From assembly GCA_038373885.1 (NCBI GenBank), contig JAWZYV010013285.1, forward strand, positions 806,001 through 870,000: DNA of 64,000 bases, in the 5' to 3' direction. The stretch is from Cheiracanthium punctorium. Its lineage: Eukaryota; Arthropoda; Arachnida; Araneae; Cheiracanthiidae. The notes beneath the pieces were generated by a model. The model did not search any database, was not told where the DNA came from, and worked only from the letters and a program-made list of their open reading frames with translations. A program made the position numbers and the translations under genes. Below are positions 22,224 through 32,545 of the stretch, piece by piece; positions within the stretch are counted from its first letter, which is position 1; every line of letters starts with the position of its first letter.

Positions 22224-23678
22224 CTAGCAGTCCCGAACGGCGTTGCCCGTGAACCCCTTAAATTATGCGATTTACAAAATCTGACATGTAAACTGCAACT
22301 GCAGATTAGTACTCTAGGCCGCAATTGTATAACAGAATATGCAGATAATGGTTCCAGAGTTTCAGGTACGTAATTACAAACGCACCACTAATGACAACTC
22401 ACTGCCGTGGCCGTCTCATATTTCCCCCAGAAATATCGTGTAATTTACATTAAAATTGCTGGAGTTATTAAATATTTCATTCAATTAAGCAAATTATCAT
22501 GTAAAATCCGCAATTTTCGATTTAAATTTCTGAAAATTAGGAAATGTTAGGTCATTAAACGTATTAAATACCATAAAAATATTTCATGAAAAGGCCCCAT
22601 TAGGAAAAACGCGCCAAATAAAGAAATATCGCCAAATTTGGCGGTAAAAATGAGTCCCCAAAATTACGTTTTCGAAGACCTACGACCCATAGAACCCGAG
22701 ATTTCCAGAACATTACATATCAATGCAACAAAAAGCAAAATTTAACTATTTAACGCATAGAATACGAATTTTAAACTATTTTAAACCCCAGAACAGCGGG
22801 TTGCCCAAATTGCAAACACAGGGTAAGAAAATTTCCATTTTAGAACGGTTTTTAATTAATAATTAAAAAAGTAATTAAAATTTTAAAATTCTAATTCTCA
22901 GGTGCACATTATCGGCATTCAAGGGCTTATATATTCAAATTTTCAGAGTTCTGTGTGCAGTAGATATGTCTGGAGACCGCACACAGACAGATTTACAAAC
23001 ATTCATTTTTATTATTACAGAGATAGATAGATTTGGCGTAAACCTGATGAAATTTTCGTGCCATTTCATGCTTCTCAAATGCAAACGATTTGTTTTATAG
23101 TAGCATTCGGGCGAAACTCGCCAAGCATAGCAACGTAAAAAACGGTTTTTTATTTTTGCGGTTACTACTCACTTCAAGCATAAATCTTTTCATGAGGCCA
23201 AAGTTCGCCAAACATGACGATCTAAAATCGGTTTTCAATTAATAATTAAAAAAGTAATTAAAATTTCAAAATTCTAAGCTTCAGGTGTAAGGAATGGGCT
23301 CATATGTTCAAAATTTTAGAATTCTGCGTCCAGTAGTTTTTTCTGGACATCGCACGCATGCAGATATTCAGATATTCATTTTTATTGATATAGATTGGCG
23401 CAAAACTGACTGAATTTCCGTGCCATTTCATGTTTTCCAATGCATGCGATTTTGTTTCACAGTATCATGCTGGCGAAACTCGCCGAGCATGGCATCCTGA
23501 AAACGGTTTTTAATTAATAATTAAAAAAGTAATTAAAATTTTAAAATTCTGATTCTCAGGTGCACATTATCGGAGTCATGGGTTTATATATTCAAATTTT
23601 CAGAGTTCTGCGTGCAGTAGGTTTGTCTGGAGACCGCACACATACAGATTTACAAACTTTCATTTTTATTATTATAGA
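22224..23678 (-). mobile_element. Non-autonomous Helitron-like element, minus strand, reiterated 5' region
   Basis: Read on the minus strand it starts A^TCTATAATAATAAAAATG (TC at 23678-23677) and ends CGGGCAACGCCGTTCGGGACTGCTAG at 22224 followed by T, the usual Helitron terminus with a CGGGCAACGCCG hairpin. The 1,455-bp body has three related blocks with starts at 22844, 23227 and 23502 (plus strand AACGGTTTTTAATTAATAAT-type). Each carries an internal version of the TATA...AAAAATGAA 5' terminus near 23005-23030 and 23370-23390. No protein is encoded. Confidence 0.82.
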
Positions 23679-23767
23679 TGAATGCGGCATTTCGTTTGCA
23701 TAAAATGCAATTAAATTTTAATAATAACATACTAATACCAGAACTAAATTGACAGAATTAAAATATA

Positions 23768-23941
23768 CTGTTGAACCCGCTTAATAGAATATCGGTTAAA
23801 ATAATATACCGCTTAATGTAATACATTTTCAGTGTACCGAATTGGTGTCGATAGTCGATGTGATACCGGATAATGGAATATCATGCTTATAGGAATAATT
23901 TTTCGTGTCAAATTCGCTAATCCAATAAGCGGTCTCGATAG
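23768..23941. mobile_element. TA-flanked pogo-like MITE, 174 bp
   Basis: Ends CTGTTGAACCCGCTTAATAG and CCAATAAGCGGTCTCGATAG are imperfect inverted complements. TA flanks both sides (23766-23767, 23942-23943). The internal sequence is rich in TTAATGTAATA and GGATAATGGAATATC words typical of this MITE type; related copies occur at 29210-29380 and 29560-29672. Confidence 0.75.
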
Positions 23942-24046
23942 TATTTTTACCCACCAGAGAAGCAAAATTTTCAAACAACAAGGTGTAAAAGATTTCAAAG
24001 ATGACGAAAGTCCTTTCTTTGATACACAAAAATATGTTAGTCACAG

Positions 24047-24217
24047 CAGTGGCGGATTATTGGAAGTTTGCCGGGGGGCGGTTAGTTTGTCGGTGGGGGC
24101 GGTTAGTTAGAAGATTGACATCCATTTTATGGAAGTAAAATAGGATATTTTACATTAATTTTTTCTTCTTGGGGGGGGGGCGGTCGCCCGCTCCGGCCCC
24201 CCTTTAATCCGCCCTTG
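24047..24217. mobile_element. hAT-type MITE with perfect 8-bp target duplication
   Basis: The left tip CAGTGGCGGATTATT and the right tip AATCCGCCCTTG are inverted complements. AGTCACAG is repeated exactly at 24039-24046 and 24218-24225. The 171-bp interior is G-rich (GGGGGGCGGTTAGTTTG, then GGGGGGGGGGCGGTCGCC). An 8-bp duplication with CAGNGGCGG-type tips supports the hAT superfamily. Confidence 0.9.
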
Positions 24218-24494
24218 AGTCACAGTATAAGACGCTCTTTTCCCAGACAGCACAGCAAACTTGCAGCAAGCTTGATTTATCAAGTCAATAAACTTGAAAA
24301 TTTCAAGCGTGTAAGCTTAATGCAAGCTTGAATCAAGTGTTCTAGTTTACACTTGAGCAAGCTTAATAATTTTTTCTAAATGCACAGGGCGCCCGTTGCC
24401 GAACTCGCCCCACATACTTTATTTTTCCACGCATTTCCCCCCTCTATGCTGAAATTTTAAGTTATTTTAATATGTTTCCATCAAACGTCCACTG

Positions 24495-24558
24495 CTGGAT
24501 TCGATCTCGGGAACTATGGGCTGGGAGGGCAGCGCGTTATCCGTTCCGCCAATAAGCC
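24495..24558 (-). repeat. tRNA-derived SINE head, minus strand
   Basis: The complement reads GGCTTATTGGCGGAACGGAT, then AACGCGCTGCCCTCCCAGCC and GAGATCGAATCCAG. TGGCGGAACGG matches an A box and GATCGAATCC a diverged B box at tRNA-like spacing. The acceptor and anticodon stems do not close cleanly, so it is a tRNA-like SINE head rather than a tRNA gene. It lies inside the CAAGCTT element. Confidence 0.6.
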
Positions 24559-24758
24559 TCGCGCAGCTATGACTAAAATTTGAAGTGACTGTTGTCACGC
24601 CGTTTTCTGGCCAGATCGATTAGTATGAGCTATGCCGATAAGTTTCTTTTATTTTTCCATGGGATGAATCAAAATTTAAATAATGTTATGTGTGATTTAT
24701 AGACTCTACTAATAGAGAAATAAGCAGGTAAAATCATACAAGCCGGTGCCCACCCCAT

Positions 24759-24824
24759 GTAAACATGGCGACAGTCACTGGAGCTTGGCGACCGCCAAGC
24801 TCCAGCGACTGTCGCCATGTTTAC
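24759..24824. repeat. Near-perfect palindrome, 32-bp arms and 2-base centre
   Basis: The arms 24759-24790 and 24793-24824 (GTAAACATGGCGACAGTCAC... and its complement) pair at every position but one (24777 with 24806). The DNA is GC-rich for the window, and the minisatellite begins 11 bases further on. It would form a cruciform or a long RNA hairpin. Confidence 0.93.
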
Positions 24825-24834
24825 TAGTCATTCT

Positions 24835-25350
24835 AGGCAACCAGTGGTCCGTTTTTAACTAAAAAAACCCCAGTGGATTCAGCAACCTAGTTGTACAGCT
24901 ATCTAAACTAGGCAACCAGTGGTCCGTTTTTAACTAAAAAAACCTCAGTGGATTCAGCAACCTAGCTGTACAGCTATCTAAACTAGGCAACCAGTGGCCC
25001 GTTTTTAACTAAAAAAACCTCAGTGGATTCAGCAACCTAGCTGTACAGCTATGTAAACTATGCAACCAGTGGACCGTTTTTTACTAAAAAAACCTCAGTG
25101 GATTCAGCAACCTAGTTGTACAGCTATGTAAACTATGCAACCAGTGGACCGTTTTTAACTAAAAAAAACCTCAGCGGATTCAGCAACCTAGTTGTACAGC
25201 TATGTAAACTATGCAACCAGTGGACCGTTTTTAACTAAAAAAAAAACAACAGTGAACTAAGCAACCTAGTTGTACAGCTAATGTAAACTGGGCAAACACT
25301 GGCCCGTTTTCAACTCAAAAAAACATCGGTGGATTAAACAACCTAAAGTA
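24835..25350. repeat. 75-bp minisatellite, seven copies
   Basis: Units start AGGCAACCAGTGG or ATGCAACCAGTGG at 24835, 24910, 24985, 25060, 25135 and 25211, with a weaker one at 25290; spacings are 75, 75, 75, 75, 76 and 79. Each unit has CCGTTTTTAACTAAAAAAAC, CAGTGGATTCAGCAACCTAG and TGTACAGCTA. Only the last unit is strongly diverged, which suggests recent expansion. Confidence 0.95.
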
Positions 25351-26653
25351 ATTAAAAAACTTTGTAAAAAACACACATAAGAAGTAAAAGGAAAAAGGAT
25401 AAGCGTTTCGTTCAAAAAATTGTTTTGAACTTCTTCAGTCCAAGCCCTTCGACGTAAAGAACACAGGGCTTTTCTAACCTAGTTGTACACCTCTTATAAA
25501 GTCAGTATGATTAGAATAGCACGTAAATAGCACTTACGAAAACATAAACACTTCAAATATCAATTTAAAATTCACATTAAAAACCTTAAACATTGCAAAG
25601 ATTCGTTAAAAAAGAGCACTTACCTCTATTTTTTTTTTTTTAATAACCGCTCAGAAATGTCCCCAACACCCACCGGCTTATAACGTACTATATTTCTAAC
25701 AAACACACACAAATTCTTTTCTTATATTAACATAACACATTTCATTCCCTTCCATCAATAACGCAAACAATTTCAAATTCCCAAACCTGACGAAACACGT
25801 ATTCTTTATGGTTGCCAGTCACAACTACCACCGGCAGTTGGCGGTGCATCGCTCACTCTCGCGTCAGATTGTTCGCCAATGATTTGTAAACAAACCATTG
25901 ATATGTAAACAAAGCACCGTATACGGAATATAGTCCAATAAGCATAATATAAACTTAAAAGCAGGACAAGTTTTAAAACTTTCAATATCGCAACACTCAT
26001 GTTGAGCAATACTGCTGGCCAAAATAAAGACAAACGACTGATTTTGAAATCACTTTCATAGTATAATTGTATTTTATTTAAGAATTTTCATATTTGGAAA
26101 TATAGAATCTTTTTTTTTAATTCTATGGTCAAGTACATTTATGACTGATTAATTATTTTGTGGCGGCCGGATTGCACCTCATTCTACCACCCATAAAGAG
26201 AAGTAAGTATATTAACTAACTAAATTGTGTTAATTATATTAAAATTTATTTTTAGGGCTAATTAATTAGTTAATGGAATTACTAATGTTAATTAGATGTA
26301 AATAAAACTAAAACTCCCCTCGTGTTACACTGCAGAGGGGCTTATCCCATTCATTCCTTCCCCTTGCGTGTTCTAATGTACAGGTTTTGTGCGATAATAA
26401 AATAAAACACAACTTTTACGAACTTTATTTAATAACAGCAAATTTGAGAAACGCCAGACAATTAATGTCCATTCTCTTTCACAGATGGCGCCAACAACGC
26501 ACGCTTTCGAAAGGGAAAATCAAGCTGTGATAATTCAACTTGACTTCTGCAAGCTCGCTGCAAGCTTAAATTGAATTGAACTGTCAAGCTTGTATTAATA
26601 CGTCAAATTCAAAGAAATGTCAAGCTTGATTTAAGCTTATGTGCTGTCTGGGA

Positions 26654-29207
26654 TTGTACTAAATTAACAAATATTTTAACATTAAACCGACATTTCCACG
26701 GTTTCGTATGAGTTGCATACATTTTTCCAGGGGCAATTGACAATTTATTTATTATATTAACAGCGACGCGGAGATTTATCTCGCCTAAATCAATATTACT
26801 CTGGGAAGAGAGATCATAAACAATAAATGCGTTTATCTTGCGAAAGTCAAAGGCGGTTTTCTTTTCTTTGTAATCACGAAACAATTGTTTTTATAAGTAC
26901 TTGGATAAATAAAGAGCAAGAAGAAAAGTTACTTCCACAATTTTCTAAAATAAGAAATCAGGAAGAAATAAATGTTTTTTTTTATAATCAAAAGTTCTTC
27001 TGTATGTACTTATACTATTTTTACTTCTTTAGTTTATTAGTTAAAAATTAACAGTAATAACATACTATATAAAAAGGTCCATGGTGAAAGATTTTATTGT
27101 AACGTACTAAAATATTCGAATCTAACTCATAGCGTGGTTTCACAGGGACAAAGTAAGTTTATTTAATAAATTACTCTATTTTTTTATTAAATAAACGCAA
27201 TTTAATAAAATCAGTAATCATTTAAACATTCGGTAAAGTTTATGTATCAGATTAAGCGTATATCTAGATAAATTTCAGCTTGAATAAAAAAAAATTACTA
27301 TATTCTTTCAAACTACTTTTTTTTGTTTTCTGTATATCCTTTCTTTCTGTTTTTATTTTTCTTACAATTTGTAACATTGTTTAAGTATAACAGTTTTCTT
27401 TAAACTTGAATTTCAAAGCTTCTCATAAGTGAATTTCAAAGCTTCTGATAAAAATATTTATAGCAATATGTTCTTGTTAAATAGAAAACTGACGTATTTC
27501 ATAAATAAAAAATACGATTATTTTCTCTCTGAAATTGTTAAAACAAATATTTTATATTGTTAAAATAAATCTTAAGAATACAAAAAGAGTAAAATCACCT
27601 CCTATTATTAGTATTCAAAAGTAACCTTTGTTAAACATCCTTGGTTTCTGTGTATTAAACTTTTTTACACCAGCATGATCAAAAGTCGAAGCATTTTTCT
27701 ATGCCTAATTAATTTAATTTTTAATGCGCTTGCTTTCAAAACGTTTGGACAGTTTATGAAAAGGTAGATAAAAAATGATCTTTTGTGTTATCTGTATTGT
27801 TATTTTGTAGAGAAAAACCCACATCTATTTTTCGTTTGTGGCAATGAGATTATTATGTTTACCATATAATTTATTTTAACATTATTTCTCTTTTCCTCAA
27901 CCATTTATATTTTTTAAGTAAAAAAAAAATCTTCTCATTTGAGATTTTTTTTCTTTTATACTTTTAATTTATTATCTTCTTATATTTCACGAAATTTTTT
28001 AAGTCACAGAGCGTAGAAAATATACAAACACAGTGCTATTTGCACAATCTTAATTAACGCCTGACGGCATTTTTTTCAGTTTCTCTTAGCATAAGAAAAT
28101 AATGTATTTTATTTTATTTTTATTTGCTGAAAAATTCTGGTTAAGACTGGAATTCTGAAGACAGATTTATTTTGTTAGATAAATACATTTTAAATATTCA
28201 TTTATTCATTGCCCTTGTGGATATTTAATCTTTAAGAAATATTTATGTAAGTAATGTCCAGTTTCATTTGTTAACTGTTTTTTATGTTCACGGAGCTAAG
28301 GTTTTTCTTCCCATTTGCATACTGATTTCTTGCTTAGTTCGATAATTCATTTTGAATGGAAAACTGTAAAAAATGTGGAAATTGGATGTGTGTACATAAT
28401 GAAGTCGTATTCTTTTATTTAGGACAGTGCTTAAGGTAACGAGTCAAAATGCTTGTATCACTTTGTAACGAGAATAAGATTATGTTTTCTTTTGTGTTTA
28501 AGCCTGAATTAATACAGAAATTTGATTTTGGCATTCAGCTGCACAATATTTAGAGATATTAATATTTTAAAAATTACTTTAGCTTTACAAAAATCACCAG
28601 TTTCCAAAAATGAATAACTTTGATTAAATTAGCAAAAAAATGTAACTATATATTTTTATTTATAGATAAAATTACTTAAACCATTATTTAAGTAAGTGGT
28701 TTTAGATAAAAGAATTTAATAACTAAATATATTCATTATTATTTAAAATCATACCGTTGAGTAAAAAATGCTACGAACTTTTGCAGATTTTCGAAATATT
28801 TCACTTAAAATCACCTATACGATCAATTTAATCTTGAACACGGCGCACTGTACTTGTCAATAACGCAAATATTTGCACGGTGACACATCTGACAGTATTG
28901 AAGATCTCGTCAAGACTGCTAAACTTTATAACAGCAGAACTTTCCAAAGTTTAGTTTATAGAAGATTTTCACTAGCGAATTGTCGAGCTTGTTTATAGAT
29001 ATGCAGTTGAACTGAAAGCCTTCATCATATTTTATACATTCCGAGAAAAAAATACTTATGATGATTCAGAGTTGCTTTCTAGACCATTCTTCATGAATAG
29101 AAATATTTATGTTATGCATTTGGTTGTTAAAGTTGTTTGAAATTTTCTAGGAATGGTACCAAGATAATTTAAGTAAGATAGAAATGTGAAGTCACAAAAT
29201 ATTATGG
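26654..29207. other. AT-rich DNA, no gene recognised
   Basis: Long, largely repeat-free AT-rich stretch. A short direct doubling GAATTTCAAAGCTTCT occurs at 27410-27447. Open frames up to 91 codons (26609-26884 minus) show no family features. It could be intron or intergenic DNA. Confidence 0.5.
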
Positions 29208-29209
29208 TA

Positions 29210-29380
29210 CAGCCGAACCCATTAAATGGAAGAGCCAATTGGCCGCGAAAATTTATTCTAATAAACGGGTCATTCCATTATCCGATATTATTTTGACTAA
29301 TTATTACGGTTTGGTACATGGAAAATTTATCACAATAAGAAAGACCCTTTAGTCGATATTCCATTAAACATGTTCGACCG
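29210..29380. mobile_element. Pogo-like MITE, 171 bp
   Basis: Left end CAGCCGAACCCATTAAATGG and right end TTCCATTAAACATGTTCGACCG are inverted complements with a few mismatches. TA precedes the left end and TT follows the right end, so one target base may have mutated. The internal TTATCCGATATT and TCGATATTCCATTAAA words match the MITE at 23768. Confidence 0.65.
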
Positions 29381-29559
29381 TTCATTCATTAGCTAATATA
29401 AACGAATAATATTTTTAAGTTTTTCTCAGCAAACATGAGACATGATTCAGAAAAATAATTCAAATTTATATGAAAGTAATGTAATAAGATTTAAGAGCTT
29501 CAATAAAGCATTTAGTTGTCAATTAGGCAATTTGCCATGAAATACTATTCTAATAAGTT

Positions 29560-29672
29560 GGATATTATTTTATCCGGGATCACACTAACAATTTACTACG
29601 ATTTGATACACTAAGAATGTATTATTTTAAGCGGGATATTCTATTATCCGATATTTCATTAAGCGGTTTCGA
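29560..29672. mobile_element. Pogo-like MITE remnant
   Basis: Internal words TTTATCCGGGATCACAC and the right end ATATTTCATTAAGCGGTTTCGAC match the family at 23768 and 29210. The left end is eroded. Confidence 0.5.
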
Positions 29673-31933
29673 CATTATTAATGGTTTCTTTATCTACTTA
29701 ACCCGCAGTTGGGATGAATCACATACATTAAAAATGTTATAATTATTTGCGACAACCTAATTGTAACATTTACAGCATAGATGCAAAAGCACATAAATAT
29801 CAGTAAACATTTAATTTTTTATTGTAGAATGAGCAAAATTAACTTTAACAAAATATTTAAGTGTATAAAGTATCTTGAATATCACTGACATTTTTGAGAA
29901 GTATGCATTAGGAAAAGCTGTTAATTTTTCTTGAGATCCTTACTGGAAATAATTTATCACTTGAGATATCTACAAAAACTCAAGAATAATAGAATTGAAA
30001 GAGTTGTTGGAGATGGATGCACTTAAAAGGATTATAATGTAAATTATTCATATTTCGTATTATAAATGAAATATGAATGTAAAGATCATTATTTCACTTA
30101 TATCAACATAATCCCGCATACTGTTGTATGTCCTAAATACTTGCACTCGACTATTTGATTTATCCTGTATTAAAAACGGATTTAGGAAGCGAGAAAGAAT
30201 TATTTTTTATACAAAACCATTAATAAAAGTATCAAAGTGGAAATGTAACTCCGGTATTGGTTTCCTAAATAAAGAGATATTCGTCGAAGTATAATCTTAA
30301 ATGTAAAATAGATATCTGCAGATGGTTCTGTTCTTATAAAAACTATTTAGAAATTCATACAAATTTTTGTTCTATTTAAATATTAGTGAGTGGATCTACA
30401 ATTCAATTAAATATTTCCCTAGTGTAGTGTTGAGTTTTCTAAAAGTATCAGACCATACACTTGTACATTACATTAACAAATAACTACAAATTTGAGAAGA
30501 TATACCATAATTTCTAAATTTCTAATACTAATAACAACAAATCTCAACGCACATGAAATAATAAAATAAAATTATGGTATGAAAACGCATGTGAGTTTGA
30601 TTAAAAAAACAAGTACGTGTAATTTGAAATAAATGTAACAAAACATGCATTTGTTTAATAACACAAAAAAATACATTTATTTAATCAAGATCTATTATTT
30701 TTTTTATTTGAAATAAATGTAACAAAACATACATTTGTTTAAAAACACAACAAAAGCAAAACATTTATTTGTTTAATCAAGATATTCGCTTTAACACTTG
30801 AATCCGAATAATATATCTTTATTTAGTTTTTAATGTCAGTTGCAAGATAATTTGGTATTTTTATTTGTTCCTCTAGGCTTATAAGGAATGTTGTCAACAA
30901 TTAAATCTAGTATTAAAAAACACACTTTTATTATCGATTTCGGTCTACGTAACTGTACCTTAACATTAAATCCGATATCAAACGCCTCATACAACGAGCA
31001 GTTTTCCCCCTGGGAAAGGAAAAAAAAGCAATTATTCCTAAAGTTTGGGAGTTATATATAAAACTCGCCCTTAAAACTCTTGAGGCTTGCTTATAAATGT
31101 TAAAAAAATATGTGTATGTGGAAAATAAAAATATATCGTCATACTCCACAAACTAAAATGTGAAAATGCTATACAACGAGATCATATTTCTATTAAAAAC
31201 ATGTATAATAAACTATTATAATTAAGTATAACATAAGAAGGTATCCAAAAAACGGAATGTAATAGCCAAACTGTCAAAATTCTACAGAATATTCAAATGA
31301 AATGACAATAAAAATTATGGATGTTTATTCATCATAGGAACTTAATAATAGAAAAAAGTACATAGCTATGAACGCGCAGATGCAGAAGCATATAGCTTGT
31401 AAGAACCTTAAAGATTCAACAATGCAAAATAATATTACTTATCGGTAAGACACACCAATAAATAATCTTCTTTAATTATATTTGCTTTATTCTCATTTTC
31501 CATACAGTCAACACTGTGCTAGAACTAGCAATAGCAGAGTTGGATGTATGTTTGGAAGATTTTTGTTTTCTGTTTTTCTTCATTGTAATTCACCCACGCA
31601 TGTTTAACTGAACGAAACGTGAATTAGAGAAGCTGGAGGAAGAGACGTTGCGTACATAAAAGTTATAGTTTCCTTTGCGTCTTTAACATTATAAGATACA
31701 AGATGTATTCTCTTGAGAGCAGCTGGCCTTCTTGGCTTAGCCAAGTTCTTCCTGGCCTCTATTGCTCCTAAAGGATTCTATACTACTAGGAACCACCCAC
31801 AGTAATAAAGTACTATATATCATCAAGTACATGTCAATATACATTTATTTGGGAAAGAAATAAAACAAGGCAAAAGATTTTGATGAGGAAGCAAACATAA
31901 AGACGAAATTTTAACGTAAAAAAAAGAGTAGTG
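29673..31933. other. AT-rich DNA, no gene recognised
   Basis: No coding pattern is seen. Includes the small tandem duplication at 30622-30783 listed separately. Confidence 0.5.
30622..30783. repeat. 84-bp tandem duplication
   Basis: ATTTGAAATAAATGTAACAA starts at 30622 and again at 30706. Both copies continue through CATTTGTTTAA and ATTTAATCAAGAT or TTGTTTAATCAAGAT with minor changes. Confidence 0.85.
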
Positions 31934-32545
31934 AGTATAATAATATATGTGAGAGACAGAGTAAAAAGTGTGTAAAGAGACAATTTAAAAATCTTCAGGT
32001 TAAAAAAAAGTCCTAAAAATTAAAAAAAAATAAGAAAAATAGGCTAGAAAATAATAAATGGTAATCAATATGAATCAGAGTCTGAGTTAGAGCAATGCAA
32101 TATTACAGGTAATTGTACAAATCTTGATATGAATTTTCTATTTCAGAAATGCCTTCTATTACCAGGATGAACCGGTTAAATCTGGAATCAAGGGGTTAGA
32201 TGTTAAACCTAATAAACCCCTCCCCATCGCACACATCGACGTCAGTATAATAATATATGTATACATACAATAAAGAGACAATTTAAAAATCTTCAATTAA
32301 AAAAATGTCCTAAAAATAAAAAATAAGAAAAATATGATAGAAAATAATAAATGGTAATCAATCTGAATCAGAGTCTGAATTAGAGCAATGAAATATAACG
32401 GGGAATTTTACAAATCTTGATTGTCAATGTTTTATTTCAGAAATGCCTTATATTACCGGGATGAACCAGTTAAATCTGGAATCAAGAGGGGTTGGGTTTT
32501 AAACCTAATAAACCCCTCAACATCGCACACACCGACGCTGCGTAC
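31934..32545 (+). repeat. 310-bp tandem duplication containing an exon-like segment
   Basis: AGTATAATAATATATGT begins at 31934 and again at 32244, and the two units stay collinear to about 32230 and 32540. Each contains a polypyrimidine tract and TTTCAG directly before AAATGCCTTNTATTACC. Downstream one frame reads YYQDEPVKSGIK in unit 1 and YYRDEPVKSGIK in unit 2. KPNKPL then follows in frame in unit 1 but after a +2 shift in unit 2. The peptide resembles no family I know. An exon duplicated with its acceptor is one reading; a non-coding duplication is the other. Confidence 0.75.

Larger units (their letters stand above)
24241..26653. mobile_element. 2.4-kb inverted-repeat element with CAAGCTT-rich ends, unclassified
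   Basis: The tips TCCCAGACAGCAC (24241-24253) and GTGCTGTCTGGGA (26641-26653) are perfect 13-bp inverted complements. About 120 bases inside each tip are packed with CAAGCTT/AAGCTTG/CAACTTGA words (24255-24372 and 26519-26640). These could be transposase-binding sites or a diverged long inverted repeat. The interior holds a tRNA-derived SINE head (24495-24558), a near-perfect palindrome, a seven-copy minisatellite and an AATAAAATAAAAC stretch near 26396. No transposase and no clear target duplication was found. The superfamily is not assigned. Confidence 0.75.

Noticed and set aside
24495..24558. A functional tRNA gene
   Set aside because: A- and B-box-like words are present but the cloverleaf does not close.
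24835..25350. CRISPR-like array from the 75-bp repeats
   Set aside because: Units are contiguous tandem repeats with no unique spacers, in eukaryotic transposon-rich DNA.
24241..26653. Polinton/Maverick large DNA element
   Set aside because: It is only 2.4 kb with 13-bp perfect tips, and no polymerase, integrase or capsid-type sequence is seen.
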